The notes under the pieces are model-generated. The model saw only the letters and a program-made list of their open reading frames with translations. It ran no database searches and was not told the origin of the DNA. Of a stretch of 64,000 bases of DNA, positions 1-11,767 are shown in pieces (position 1 is the stretch's first letter; the number at the start of each line of letters is the position of its first letter). The stretch is from Bombyx mori (lineage: Eukaryota > Arthropoda > Insecta > Lepidoptera > Bombycidae): the NCBI RefSeq assembly GCF_030269925.1, contig NC_085109.1:9672001-9736000 (forward strand). The letters are read 5' to 3'. The position numbers and the translations under genes were made by a program.

Positions 1-392
1 ACGCTAACCGGGAAAAAACGTCCGTAACGTAAGATTTTTATTAGTAATGCACACAGTATACGGCTTAACTTTGCAATAACGTACAAATTAGTAATGCACA
101 CAGTGTAAGACTTGACTTTGTAATAACGTACAAAAAATAACATACTTTTTATCATTCATTAACCACGATCTCGGAGCGATCGTTTGCGCAATACACTAAC
201 AGTCACTAACTCTTATGCAAACAACCGTGAATGAAGTGTACCACAATAAGTTCGCACGTTACCGAATCATCGTGGGTTGTTGTGAAGCCTCCAGTTTTAT
301 TTTCTTTATACCTCGAATAGAACTTAAAATTAATATTTTTATAATAAGGAACTTCGTTCCTATCCAGTGTCCCACGACACCACACATCTTTT
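1..392. mobile_element. Non-autonomous TIR DNA element, cut by window start
   Basis: Shares its body (ACCGGGAAAAAACG... at 7-30; CTCGAATAGAACTTAAAA at about 313) with the copy at 18004-18355. The right end carries the palindrome-like motif GGAACTTCGTTCC (342-360) followed by a conserved outer part with GTGTCCCACGACACC. The left end lies before base 1. No transposase frame is visible. Superfamily not recognised. Confidence 0.55.
41..134. repeat. Two tandem copies of a 47 bp unit
   Basis: The unit beginning TTAGTAATGCACACAGT occurs at 41-87 and 88-134 with a few substitutions. It lies inside the TIR element and is absent from the related copy at 18 kb, so it arose within this copy. Confidence 0.8.
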
Positions 393-745
393 TGTACGAT
401 TCTTGATATGTTCCTTGGGGGAAAGTATGGTGACGGAGACACGGGTCAACGGATTAAGTGTAAATTACAACGGGACATTAAAAATTTGTCTACGACTGTT
501 CGATAATTTACGATATGACTAATTAATTATCAATCTTTGTTTACCTGTTGTTGGATTTTTTGACATGGTTGGTACCATTAATATAAATGATTTGCGAGTC
601 ACGGCTGAACTGTTGGTATTTCAGCTTTCCTACCGTTTTGAATGTTATTGCCTCACAGAAATAACCAGACCGTGGTGCGAACCGAAGCGAGTTCATAATA
701 CGCTGCCAGTTCGAAATGCTATCATTTAAGGACTATTTCACCATA
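393..745. other. Unassigned AT-rich stretch
   Basis: I see no coding signal or recognisable repeat here. It should be intron 2 of the Runx gene if that gene's third exon lies left of the window. Confidence 0.5.
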
Positions 746-1460
746 CTAATGGTCCCACAGTAGCCGAATTTCAACTATAATTAATTGAAATTATAAGTTT
801 GAACATTACTATGGTTCTATTGTCAAATAATTTTATACTTCTATAATCACAGATTTCGTCAACACTACACTATATTAAAGACTAGCTGACCCGGCTGACT
901 TCGTAGTGCCTCAATCGATAAAAAAAGACCTAAACTTTTGTATAAAATAAACCTTAAACAAACAAAAGGAATCCGTCCGACGGGGGACACATCAAAGGAA
1001 AAACAAAATTGTTATTTTTATTTAATTCTGAGCATTTTCATATTTATCTACCTTTTAAACCTTCTCTGGACTTCCACCAATAATTCAAGACCAAAATTAA
1101 CCAAATCGGTCCAGCTGTTCTCGACTTTTAGCGAAACTAACGAAGAGCAATTCATTTTTATATATATAGATAAACAATATTAAACTATTCTCAATTTAAC
1201 CACAGACTTTAAGAAATAACAAAAGTTCGACAATAAACAAAGAATATATATATGTATGTGTGTGTGTCAAATACATGGTAGTGTGTGTAATGATTTTTTA
1301 CTAATTTATTGTATTATTGACGCATAATTTTTAAAAAAAGTTAGCATTCTGCACTCCTTCTCGATATACTCTATAAGTATGGAAAATTTCATACTCCTGC
1401 GTCCGCGTAATTTTCGTAAAACGATGTGTAAACTTTTTGCTTCACGTATTAGTATATAGA
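746..1460 (-). mobile_element. Helitron (family H1), interrupted by another Helitron
   Basis: Read on the minus strand it starts TCTATATACTAATACGTGAAG (1460 downwards) and ends at 746 with CTAA, a mutated CTAG. The body matches the intact copy at 42834-43241 and the copy at 53532-54269. It is split by a second Helitron at 882-1170. No Rep/helicase frame, so non-autonomous. Confidence 0.8.
882..1170 (-). mobile_element. Helitron (family H2) nested in H1
   Basis: Plus strand begins CTAGCTGACCCGGC and ends TATATATAGA, so on the minus strand it runs TC...CTAG with the flanks A and T expected of a Helitron target. Same family as the copies at 7059, 8774 and 63573. Confidence 0.85.
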
Positions 1461-1606
1461 TTAAATAATATTGAATGAGACATTCAAATCCAAAGTATGT
1501 TATTATACGTGTTATAAATTTCTAAGATTAAAATGCACTTAAAAATTTTACAGAAACGCGCTGAGCTATCATCAATCACACTAAGTTTCAATTAGACAAT
1601 AGAATT

Positions 1607-1697
1607 GCTGCCCTACTCCTCAAAACGTAATACGGAATCGCGGCAGAAATAGGCAGAGTCCATACCCGTGTCGGCTCCAAGACGGCCTACAATAAGT
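1607..1697 (-). repeat. Diverged Bm1 remnant
   Basis: The stretch GCGGCAGAAATAGGCAGAG with flanking partial matches (GCTGCCC, CCCGTG) follows the order of the reverse-complement Bm1 body, with many substitutions and small gaps. Confidence 0.6.
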
Positions 1698-1840
1698 ATA
1701 AACACTTACTTGAGATGTATTCACAAAAAAAAACATCCGTATAATTGCCTAGTTTTCAATAAAAATGTCTATTATGGAGCCCCTCTCTGTTTGTCGCGCG
1801 ATAAGTCACAGCGGTTAGAGTAGCTATTGTGTCTTAAAGT

Positions 1841-1900
1841 GGATGATGACATTCACTTTGTTATGGGTTCCACCACTTAACACCCGACAGGTTTTAAGAT
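1841..1900 (+). repeat. Diverged Bm1 3' remnant
   Basis: TGGGTTCCACCACTTAACACC resembles the Bm1 segment TGGGCTCCAGTAACCACTTAACACC in plus orientation. Old and partial. Confidence 0.5.
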
Positions 1901-3192
1901 TGCTTGCCTGTGAAAATTATATTCTACAGATTTTATAGTAATCGTATGTTTTATTTCTCCAGGCCCTTGTATTCTAAAATTCATGATTTGCGGTTACTGT
2001 ACATGTTTACGTAATGAATAAGTCGTTTTTATTATTTTTCTTAAACTCTATCGACTTTATTAGAGACCTAAATACTAACAATGACATTTAATGACTAATA
2101 ATGTATTTAGAGGCCTAAGGGTTGACTGTAAGAGACCGTTTTCAGCGATAAATTCGCCCATTGTGCTTTTGTTTTAAGCCCATTTTTTTTTCATTCTCTT
2201 TTCCTGTAAATCATCATCATTTTGGTGTACTTCAGTGTAATAAAGTATTTTATATTGTATTGTAATTGAAATAGTAATACTATTTAATATATGTATGCGA
2301 GTATATCTAATATATAATCGATCTAATTCTAAAAAATACCTTTAAATTGGTATAATAAAAATGTACTTGGTCAAAACAAATATACGTTAATTGTTTCTAA
2401 ATAGAAGACTTACAAATAATTTAACCACCCAAACAAAATTCATTATAAACAGAAAATCTTTTTTTAAAACACACTTAAATATTATACTGTGCTTTGGACT
2501 TCGTGAGCTTATTTGGATAAAGCAATTATAAAAAGACAAAATTCAATAATTGTATTTTTAAATAAAAAATACTAGCGAATAGCTCTTTTATATGTAAAAC
2601 TGTCTAGATATACATTTTCTGATGGATGGATGGTTTCACTACAAACTAGGGTTGCCAGTCTGTTGTTTTATCATTTGAACAAAAGTTTTACAAGATATTG
2701 TACTGGATATGTCTATAACTTTGCATTTTTACATTAAGTGTATTTATTTTTTAAACGTTCGTAATAAGTGTTTTACTGGTTTCCTCAAAGGCCTAGTCAA
2801 TTTTAAATAGTATTTAAAAAAGAAACACGTACATTTTTTTGTATAGTGTATGTTAGAGTACTGAGTCAATGATAAATTCACTTGTCCTACCGTTAAGAAT
2901 TTCGAGAGATAGTAACTATCAAGCTGAGTTGATGTTCAGTATGTGCATTGTGCACCCCTTGTTCGCGGGGAACTCGTAGGAGGTTCAGCCCCCAGCCCGT
3001 AAAAAAAAGTCTCGCATATATTCTAACTTAAATTACCTCGGGTGGCATTGTAGACATGACATACAATATGATAACATATAAATATATCACGTAAGCTCTC
3101 AAAATAACAATACCTTTACTCTCAAGTCAACGTACAAGTCAAATACATTTTCGTATTGAAGATAGTAAAATCCAATTTATAAGTAGCTTTTA

Positions 3193-3440
3193 TTACTAGT
3201 GGTAGGACCTCTTGAGAGTCCGCGCGGATAGGTACCGCCACCCTGCCTATTTCTGCCGTGAAGCAGTACCGCGTTTCGGTTTGAAGGGTGGGGCAGCCGT
3301 TGTAACTATACTAAGACCCTTAGAACTTATATCTCAAGGTGGGTGGCGCATTTACGTTGTAGATGTCTATGGGCTCCAGTAACCACTTAACACCAGGCGG
3401 GCTGTGAGCTCATCCACACATATAAGCAATAAAAAATAAA
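3193..3440 (+). repeat. Headless Bm1 SINE copy
   Basis: Runs from ACTAGTGGTAGGACCTC to AAGCAATAAAAAATAAAA. It holds the whole 3' body but not the tRNA-like head seen at 19304-19746. Confidence 0.9.
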
Positions 3441-3708
3441 ATAAAAAGAAAATTGCTACGTTAAAGTCCAACTGTCAAATCGCATACTCTGTGCAATGTA
3501 GTTGAATGGTAATTTGAATCGATCCAACGTAATAAAAAATACGAGTAAGAAATAAATAACGAGCAAAAAAGATTACGCAATTATCAGTTTTTCAATGATT
3601 TATCCTAGAACAGGAAAGTAATCAACTGTTTTCTAATATTCTAATAAAGTAGTACTTTTCGCAGTAATTTACTGTGAACCAGTAACGAACCATTATAAAT
3701 AATAAAAC

Positions 3709-4050
3709 GTGTGGCACTCGGGAACTGCCGCGGTAAAGCTATTGCATAGCATTTTTTATCAACTTAAGCAATTATAATTAGACAATGATAATTTAATATT
3801 AAAACAATAATAAAACATGCCCACGCTATATTAAACATTAATAAAAGCAAAACCTTAACTGTCCCCGCAGTGTGACGTCAGGCCACGCGCTTATTCACAA
3901 ACACACAACAAACACAAGCGCAACGTGTGAATGTGTTGAACGCGAGCTACATGGTAGGTGGAGTGAGGGGTGTAAGGTTTTTTTCCGTTACGGAATTTCA
4001 TGATTCGGTCGCCGCGCTCAAGGCCCGCGATAAAAGCTATGCAATAGCTT
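3709..4050 (+). mobile_element. MITE-like repeat, family M1, copy 1
   Basis: Begins GTGTGGCACTCGGGAACTGC and ends GCTATGCAATAGCTT. The motif AAGCTATTGCATAGC near the left end is the inverse of the right end, giving about 15 bp inverted repeats. Two more copies lie at 7819-8219 (inverted) and 37062-37318 (internally deleted). No coding capacity. Family not recognised. Confidence 0.65.
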
Positions 4051-5144
4051 AACAGCACAATAACACAAACGCTAATCGATTTAATATAATATTTTAAAAA
4101 ATCTAGTGAGACAGCCCTGTTCAGCACACATGCTCATTTCCCGTGCAAAGGCTCGAGTGTATAAATCAACGGCGCAACAATTACACACTTTCATGGCAAG
4201 TTGGAATTAGAAACTGTCATTTGCACCGTTCGAGGGCCGTCGGGGGGGAGTGGGGGCGAAGGGGGAATGGTATTGGGAGGGAAAAATAGGGTACGAGTAA
4301 GGGCTACTGCGGACCTGATTAAAGGATTACAGGGGAGTCCAGTGTAGTTAGATTTATTATACCAAGCATTTCTACTAGTTAGCTGCGCTTTGTTCTAATG
4401 CGCCCGACGATGACAATTTATTCGCCTAGCTTAGTTGAGTTTTTTTTACTAAATATATGTTAGGTTAAAGTATCACATGTGCATGTAAAATGCTTTAAAT
4501 GAATATTCAAGACAGTCGATTATGTTTTGTTGTATGTTAGTTTTTTCGCGTCATCGATTTGACCAAAGTAAGATTATTGTTATATCAGCGCACATTACAA
4601 GTACAGCGCACACTAACAGCGCACATTACAAGTATCATTAATACTGGATTTTGTAAAATTTATAGAGATAAGAGAAAGTATTCAGAATAAGATTCCTTTC
4701 GATAATTGACAAGGAAAGATAAAAAATAATTAGACATCAATATGTATAAATTACTTTTGGCCAAAAGTAAATTCGACATGTATATTGTTTATATTTTGTG
4801 TTTGACCAAAAACAATATTCGACAAATTACAATTAAAATTGTATATAAAGAGACAAAGACAAAATAGTTACGTAGAAATTTTCTCCTTTGGTTCTCTACC
4901 GGGTTCCTTTTTGTTTGTTAGTTAAGGGCCCATTAATGAGCTTTTACGTTTTCAAATAAAATATTTCGATATATTTTATTATTATTTCAATATAAATAAA
5001 AAGTTTTAGGTATCACTGATTTAGGTCGAATTTCGATCATTGGGTTAAAACTATTTATTTTAAAAGTAAATTGACCACATTTTCCAACAATATACTATAT
5101 TCTATGTACGTGAAATCAATACAAAAATTTAATATAATTATAAC
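4051..5144. other. Unassigned intronic DNA with a G-rich block
   Basis: Mostly AT-rich with no recognised repeat. At 4242-4265 there are four runs of G that fit a G-quadruplex motif. At about 4587-4637 an 18 bp unit containing AGCGCACATTACAAGTA is repeated with a partial copy between. Confidence 0.5.
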
Positions 5145-5400
5145 GTGCGTAATTACTGGTGGTAGGACCTCTTGTGAGTCCGCACGGGAAGGTACCACCA
5201 TCCTGCCTATTTCTGCCGTGAAGCATTAATGCGTTTCGGTTTGAAGGGTGGGGCAGCTGTTGTAACTATACTAAGACCTTAGACCTTATATCTCAAGGTG
5301 GGTGACGCATTTACGTTGTAGATGTCTATGGGCTCCAGTAACCATTTAACACCAGGTGGGCTGTGAGCTCGTGCAACCATCTAAGCAATAAAAAATAATA
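5145..5400 (+). repeat. Headless Bm1 SINE copy
   Basis: Starts GCGTAATTACTGGTGG and ends at AAGCAATAAAAAATAAT. Well conserved with the other young copies. No tRNA-like head. Confidence 0.9.
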
Positions 5401-7058
5401 ATAATAACAATACAAACACTAGAAAAATTACTTTGAATACTGACTTAACTGAATTCGTCTAGGTGCATCTAAGTGCGTTTAACTCGTGCATGACTCAAGT
5501 AAAGGGCTAAGTTAACGTGTGAAGTAAACAATCAGAATGCAGATGTAAACATTCGATCCATAACGACACTCTTGAATACACAGTGCAAAATTAACTCCAA
5601 TGTTCAATACATTTTTACAATACAACCTCTGTAATATTTTATGATTGAAATTACAATTAATTAAAGCATTTCAGAGATTTGTGTGATGTGATGCCTATTT
5701 TTTTGAGCTAGTAAATCCCGGCCATTCTCCACTGTGACTGTCGCTAAATATTCCCATTTGACCAGCAGTGGGATGAAAGGTAGCCTATTACTTTCTAAGG
5801 TTCAAATTATTTCAATATCGAATTTTGTCAAAATCGTATCATTGGACATAAAAAAGTAACAAACAGACTTCCGTGCTTATGATATTACTATGAATTATCA
5901 TACCGTTTACTGGCTCGAAAGAAAACCAAAAAAATAGAACACTAAAATCTTGCAATGAATAATAAGAAAATATTTACAAAAATTAGTAATATGACTGAAC
6001 AGAATTGCACAACTGTTATTAGATTTACTGTGGCATCATAGCGCCTTAGGCATGGGTGGTCCTGTGTTCGTGAACCGAGAATAGCTTGCCATTGCTTCCT
6101 TAACAAAAACATTGTTAATAGTCAGACCGATTATAAAGTTAGGCGGCTACTGCACATTGATAATAAAACGCACCACCCACCCGGAATGGCTAAAAATAGG
6201 AACGGAGATTCTGTGAGCACAAAGAACGGGCTTAATCTTCGTGTGATGATTATATGTAAGAGGACGCTATGCGAAAGAAAACATTTTTAAATAATTAAGA
6301 GACTTTAATAACAAATTTATGAATTGTGTAGGTACTTGCATACTTGATAGTTTGATAACAAACTAAATTTCGATCCATTTTCAGTTGTTTTTACGTCAAA
6401 CATTTCTAGACATAATTACTTAGTTATTATATTTATTTACAAAGAGCTATAAGCCACCCAGTAAGAAGTAATCAATTTACATAACCTGCCGATACTAGGG
6501 ACACAGCAAAATCGACGGTATGCTATTATTTAATTAAGTAATGAAACATTGCCATTTTCTTAATAACATTACGATGACAACCCTCGAAAATCTATCGGGA
6601 AACGCGAATCAATCTAAACACAAATCTATAGCATAGCATGTTAACATGCGTTGGAACTTAGAATTAAATAATTTATCGGCTCCGCGCGGAGGCTGGAGGC
6701 ATAAATCAATATGCAGGGCATGCACACACGCGGCAAAGGGTGGTTAGTCCGACCTCCCTACACCCTCAGCCCTTTCTTGACTAATTAATTAAACAACCGA
6801 TTCATTACAGAAGCCTCCTTTGTACCCTCACATTCGTCTAGTGAGATAGAGGTAGGATGGCATTAGGATAGTCATTAATCGTGTTTCGCAAAATTTTAAT
6901 CCCGAATTTCGGTAGTGAGTGAATCGAGCTTCGCCCTGATTTGATGAGACAAAATCTCGGAGCGATGGATATTTTAGTTTTCCGTTTTATATTACGTTAA
7001 ACATTTTGTGTTTTCAATGTTTCAGGGAATTTTATTACTACAGTTTTTATTTAAAGTA
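5401..7058. other. Unassigned intronic DNA, with a GC-rich island
   Basis: No repeat recognised. At about 6660-6790 GC rises (GGCTCCGCGCGGAGGC, a 14 bp inverted repeat-like core, and CACACGCGGCAAAGGG), followed by TTGACTAATTAATTAAAC. This could be a conserved non-coding element of the Runx intron. That is inference from composition only. Confidence 0.4.
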
Positions 7059-7351
7059 CTAGCTGACCCGGCAGACTTTGTAGTGCGTCTATCGATAAAT
7101 AAAAGACCTAAGCTTTGTATAAAATAAATTTAAGACAAACAAAAGTTATCCGTCCGACGGAGGACACATCAAAGGAAAAACAAAATTGTTATTTTTATTT
7201 AATCCCGAACATTTTCATATTTATCTACCTTTTAAACCTTCTCTAGACTTCTACAAATAATTCAAGACCAAAATTAGCCAAATCGGTCCAGCCGTTCTCG
7301 AGTTTAAGCTAGACTAACGAACAGCAATTCATTTTTATATATAGAAGAAGA
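7059..7351 (-). mobile_element. Helitron, family H2
   Basis: Plus strand begins CTAGCTGACCCGGCAGAC and ends TATATAGAAGAAGA. On the minus strand it is preceded by A and followed by T, as expected. About 290 bp, non-coding. Confidence 0.85.
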
Positions 7352-7818
7352 TTAAAACAGCATAGTCAAGATATGTTAAGGAAACAATGAACTCGTATAT
7401 TATACGATCTATGACTCTCCGTTCTTCGTCCTTTCCTATCGTTTCGATTCTGAATATTACAGAAAGATGAAACGGAAATACTTCGGCAAATTATTAATTA
7501 ATTACCTCAATTAAGGCTGTTGTTTTTGAATGTTTTGCGGTGGCCCTTGTTTCGTTTCGAGTGCTCGCAAACATAAACGGGCTTTGATGTTTTCCGTATA
7601 GTTTTGTGAATTTAATTGCGCGTGCCTAACGTTGTGAAGAGTTTTATTTGCTTTGCAATTGTTGACTTTTCGAAACGTACGTCTAACTTAATATTATGTA
7701 ACGTTTTGTTTTCGACAATATTGTCAGTTGTGGAACCATAAAAATACAACTGTTTGTTTGTTTGTATGTAGATGGTTTGAATAAATTACTTTTGAAATTT
7801 TCTTATTAAATATTTTTT
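7352..7818. other. Unassigned intronic DNA
   Basis: No recognised repeat or coding signal. AT-rich with scattered pyrimidine tracts. Confidence 0.5.
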
Positions 7819-8219
7819 AAGCTATTGCATAGATTTTATCGCGGGCTTTGACCGCGGGGACTGAATCAAGAAATTCCGTAACGAAAATAACCTGACACCC
7901 CCACTACGCCTACTATGTAGCTCGCGTTCAACACATTCACACGTTGCGCTTGTGTAGTGTTTGTGAATAAGCGCGCGGCGTGACGTCGCACTGTCGCGTG
8001 CACATCATGAAAAATCTGCCCATCTCTCCCTTGCGCGGTCTAGGTTATGAGTGTGAAGGGGACAGTTAATGTTTTGCTTTTGTTAATGTTTATAAATATA
8101 GCGTGGTCTTATTTTATTGTTGTTTTAATATTAAATTATTATTGTCGATTTATAATTGCATAAGTTGATAAAAATGTTATGCAATAGCTTTACCGCAGCA
8201 GTCCCTGAGTGCCACACGG
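7819..8219 (-). mobile_element. MITE-like repeat, family M1, copy 2 (inverted)
   Basis: The longest copy: from AAGCTATTGCATAG on the left to AGTGCCACACGG on the right. Its middle holds about 60 bp more than copy 1, around CGTGACGTCGCACTGTC, which probably represents the full consensus. Confidence 0.65.
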
Positions 8220-8264
8220 TTTTTTTTTTTATTGCAGTGATGGCTGTATGAGCACCATATACTT

Positions 8265-8395
8265 TTTTGACAGCCCTTGTAGGCAGACGAGTATACGACC
8301 GATCTGATGGTGCATGGTCACCGTTATTGATGGATGTCAGTAGCTGTAATACCAGGCGCACAGCCAAGCCTCTGTCTACCGTAAATTGTTAAGTG
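8265..8395 (-). repeat. Old LINE 3' tail (BMC1/jockey-like)
   Basis: GCCCTTGTAGGCAGACGAG at the left and AAGCCTCTGTCTACCG at the right match, inverted, the LINE tail seen intact at 28050-28168, with many substitutions. Confidence 0.6.
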
Positions 8396-8773
8396 TTGAG
8401 ATTGCTTTAGATTGGGCGAACCGGAAATTCTAACTTACTTAATAGAGAAAGATTTATGCTTAGTCAATTATTATTTTATATAAGTTACCGTAAAAAAGTA
8501 CTGCTAAAAATTTCTAATTGTATATAATGAAATACTTTTAAATACCGTACACTAGGCGCATGGGAGACGCTTTTCTGGTTATTATGACACAATAACAATA
8601 GAGTTTTGATTTCTTAATACACTCGTATATATATTATGAATGACAGATTTTAAAATTCAAATGTTTTTTGTAGTGATTATTTATGGCCAGATATATTATT
8701 ATATTATTTATTATTTATATTATTATATTTTATTTACCATGAAGAATATATAATAATTCAAACTTATTTCAGG
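8396..8773. other. Unassigned AT-rich stretch
   Basis: Contains A/T microsatellite-like runs at 8690-8740 (TTATTATATT repeats). Nothing else recognised. Confidence 0.5.
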
Positions 8774-9053
8774 CTAGCTGACCCGGCAGACTTCGTAGTG
8801 CCTCAATCGATAAATAAAATACCTAAGCTTTTGTATAAAATAAACTTAAAACAAACAAAAAGAATCCGTCCGACGGGGGACACATTAAAGGGAAAACAAA
8901 ATTATTATTTTTATTTAATTCCAAACATTTTCATATTTTAAACCTTCTCTGGACTTCCACAAATAATTCAAGACCAAAATTAGCCAAATCGGTCCAGCCG
9001 TTCTCGAGTTTTAGCGAGACTAACGAACTGCAATTCATTTTTATATACATAGA
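8774..9053 (-). mobile_element. Helitron, family H2, joined to the next Helitron
   Basis: Plus strand CTAGCTGACCCGGC at 8774 to TACATAGA at 9053. Its 5' TC (minus strand) touches the CTAG terminus of the Helitron at 9054 with no base between. Confidence 0.85.
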
Positions 9054-9304
9054 CTAGCGACCCGCCCTCGCTTCGCTTCGGAAACTGTAATTTATATTTA
9101 TATTATTTGATTTTATATTCTATTATTTGATTTCTCCACTATTTAATGGATGTTATTATACATACAAACCTTCCACTTCAATTACTCTATCTATTAAAAA
9201 AAACCGCATCAAAATCCGTTGCGTAATTTTAAAGATTTAAGCATACATAGGGATATAGGGACAGAGAAAGCGACGTTGTTTTATACTATGTAGTGATATA
9301 TAGA
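9054..9304 (-). mobile_element. Helitron, family H3
   Basis: Plus strand CTAGCGACCCGCCCTCGC at 9054 and TATATAGA at 9304. The body contains the lepidopteran Helitron stretch with AAAACAACGTCGC on the minus strand. It ends 45 bp from Runx exon 2, inside intron 2. Confidence 0.75.
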
Positions 9305-9347
9305 TTTGGGAACATTTCATTACACCCTGTATAACGAAGCAATACTA

Positions 9348-9533
<186 letters not shown>

Positions 9534-9657
9534 TCACAATTCTTCTGGCATTTTAAAAGTATGGGCACGTCACTAACACAAGCGCTTAACTTAGGGCCGT
9601 TCAATTTAAAACATTAATAATTATAATTCATCTCAACCAAGACACTAAAACCTTAAG

Positions 9658-9885
9658 TTTTTTTTATTGCTTAGTTGGGTGGACGAGCTCACAGTCCACT
9701 TGGTGTTAAGTGGTTACTGGAGCCCGGTTACTGGAGCCCATAGACATCTACAAAGTAAATGCGCCACCCACCTTGAGATATAAGTTCTAAGGTCTCAGTA
9801 TAGTTACAACGGCTGCCCCACCCTTCAAACCAAAACGCATTACTGCTTCACTCAGAAATAGGCAGGGCGGTGGTACCTATTTAAG
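9658..9885 (-). repeat. Headless Bm1 copy with a 14 bp internal duplication
   Basis: Starts TTTTTTTTATTGCTTAG. The unit GGTTACTGGAGCCC occurs twice in tandem (9712-9725, 9726-9739), seen in no other copy here. The other end stops after GTGGTACCTA, short of the usual boundary. Confidence 0.9.
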
Positions 9886-10393
9886 GCGGCATGTAAATCC
9901 AAACGAAAAAAAATCAGTAACTGGATGATGTCGAAGATTAAGAGAAAGACTGTCCAAGGTCTTATTATTTCTAATTGGTCACATTCTAGGTACACCTGTT
10001 GTTACGAATCTACTGGAACCAATATATATATATATAACTGTAAAGTATTCAAAATTACGAAAATAATATAGTGAAAGAGTAGTATTAATTATGTCAATCA
10101 CTCGCGAAAAACGAAGAAAATACCATACCTAACAGTTATTTCATTCAAAATTCCCTTTTTAATAGAATCACAACATCATCCGTGTATGAACTATCCACCG
10201 GAACTGAATACGAGTCAAATTTAAACCGCTGTTGATCCGGTTTTTCTGACAAACGACAGTTTTGCAGTTTGAATTTGATCACTGATTAACAAAAGTTAAA
10301 GATTTACTACCAGTCCGATTCAATTTATTCGTTCGCTCTATGTTGCATAAAAGTCCCACAACAAACAACTGTATACCACTTTAACGTGATTAA
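9886..10393. other. Unassigned intronic DNA
   Basis: Contains a (TA)n run at 10021-10036. About 10180-10330 is non-repeat with moderate GC. Nothing further recognised. Confidence 0.5.
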
Positions 10394-10643
10394 TCTATCC
10401 TAATATATAAATCTACAGCGGTTTTTACGGATGTTCCGTTATAACTACTGAACCATGCATCCGATTGACTTGAAACTTGGTATCCATATAGAAAATACAT
10501 GTACTTAATGGATAGGCTAATATTTATATGAGTGTTGAACTCCCTACACCAGTTGCGGGGGCGTTAATGATGAGAATCTTTGTGGAGGTGAGAAATAATA
10601 GTGTTAATTTTAAATGCCCAGCGAAGCGGACGGGTACAGTTAG
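10394..10643 (+). mobile_element. Helitron, family H3-like
   Basis: Begins TCTATCCTAATATATAAA after an A. The 3' end GCGAAGCGGACGGGTACAGTTAG is a mutated form of the GGGTC...CTAG terminus, followed by T. A Bm1 copy starts ten bases later. Confidence 0.7.
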
Positions 10644-10652
10644 TAACATTTA

Positions 10653-10930
10653 TTTGCGTAATTACTGGTGGTAGGACCTCTTGTGGGTCCGCGCGGGTAG
10701 GTACCACCACCCTTGCGCCTTTCTGCCGTGAAGCAGTAATGCGTTTCGGTTTCTTCCTTCGATTCCTTCGATGGGGCAGACGTTGTAACTATACTGAGAT
10801 CTTAGAACTTATGTCTCAAGGTGGGTGGCGCATTTACGTTGTAGATGTCTATGGGCTCCACCACCTTACACCAGGTAACCACTTTACACCAGGGGGGCTG
10901 TGAGCTCGTCCACCCATCCAAGCAATAAAA
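10653..10930 (+). repeat. Headless Bm1 SINE copy
   Basis: From GCGTAATTACTGGTGGTAGG to CCAAGCAATAAAAAAATATA. It has a local change where the usual GGTTTGAAGGGTGG is replaced by a small duplication of TTCGATTCC, and a short duplication near ACACCAGG. Confidence 0.9.
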
Positions 10931-10959
10931 AAATATATATATATATCAGACATAAGCGT

Positions 10960-11500
10960 TGAGTTGAATGTTTGTTTAAAAAAAAAAGACAATAGCATTT
11001 CACGAATGAAACACTCTCGTTCGAACGCGAAGTGCGCAGCTCATCACACCGCGTCACGAACAGCGACCTGACCACTTCATCACGGCGTAACTCTGACAAT
11101 AAAAATAATCCATCTGCGGAAAAACCACAGTTAATATTAAATGAATGCGCCTCAAAGCGTATCGTGGAGAGTTCAGCCGTCCGCTCGCCGCGGGATGCTC
11201 CCGATACCGATTTCGCCATTTTTCCACCGCCCACCGGCCACCCCGGGTGGGGGCCGCGGAGAGTGACATGTAAGCTTTAATGGGGCCCCGAGTGGTACGC
11301 CGCCGGCTACAAGCGAAAAAAGTGGAAAAAGTCTCATTCATACGTGATTTCATGTGTAGGCTACTTCTGTGGGCTCGGCGGTGAGGATCGTTAAAAATGG
11401 AGGCCTACACGCAACCGGCTTGTTGTGGCCTATCCGAGTTTATTAACGTGGACCGAGGAGCGCTTGCAGTGTACGTGTAACAAGTGTTTTCATCGTTTTC
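10960..11500. promoter_or_regulatory. Candidate regulatory island in Runx intron 1
   Basis: Non-repeat DNA with GC far above its surroundings (for example CCACCGGCCACCCCGGGTGG at 11225-11250, itself partly inverted). It includes TGTGGGC and TTGTGGCC, close to the RUNX core TGTGGT. Both strands lack stops for a stretch, but codon content looks like a GC side effect. The regulatory role is inference. Confidence 0.35.
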
Positions 11501-11767
11501 AGGCTTCGATTGTAATTATTTTGTTAACATAATTATGATTATCTGTACTATTTTATATTTATGTTAAGTTGAAACTTCGAACTTCAATATTGCTGGCGGA
11601 ATTCACATTATCATCTATATCGGCTTGAGTTATCATTTAATATTGCATTGGGGTCGAGAGAGATCCAGAGATTGTCTATTCATCTATGAGAAATAAAAAT
11701 CTTGATATGGAAAGAACGTTAATTGCAAACCATAGTAACACTTAATTTGGAACGTTAGCGAATTCGT

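Larger units (their letters stand above)
1461..3192. other. Unassigned intronic DNA with two Bm1 remnants
   Basis: AT-rich. Apart from the two old Bm1 pieces listed separately (1607-1697, 1841-1900) I recognise nothing. No open frame resembles a gene. Confidence 0.5.

Noticed and set aside
10601..11353. Open frames of 80-116 codons around a Bm1 copy and the adjacent GC-rich island
   Set aside because: They cross the Bm1 boundary or oppose each other in the GC-rich DNA, with no domain or splice support.
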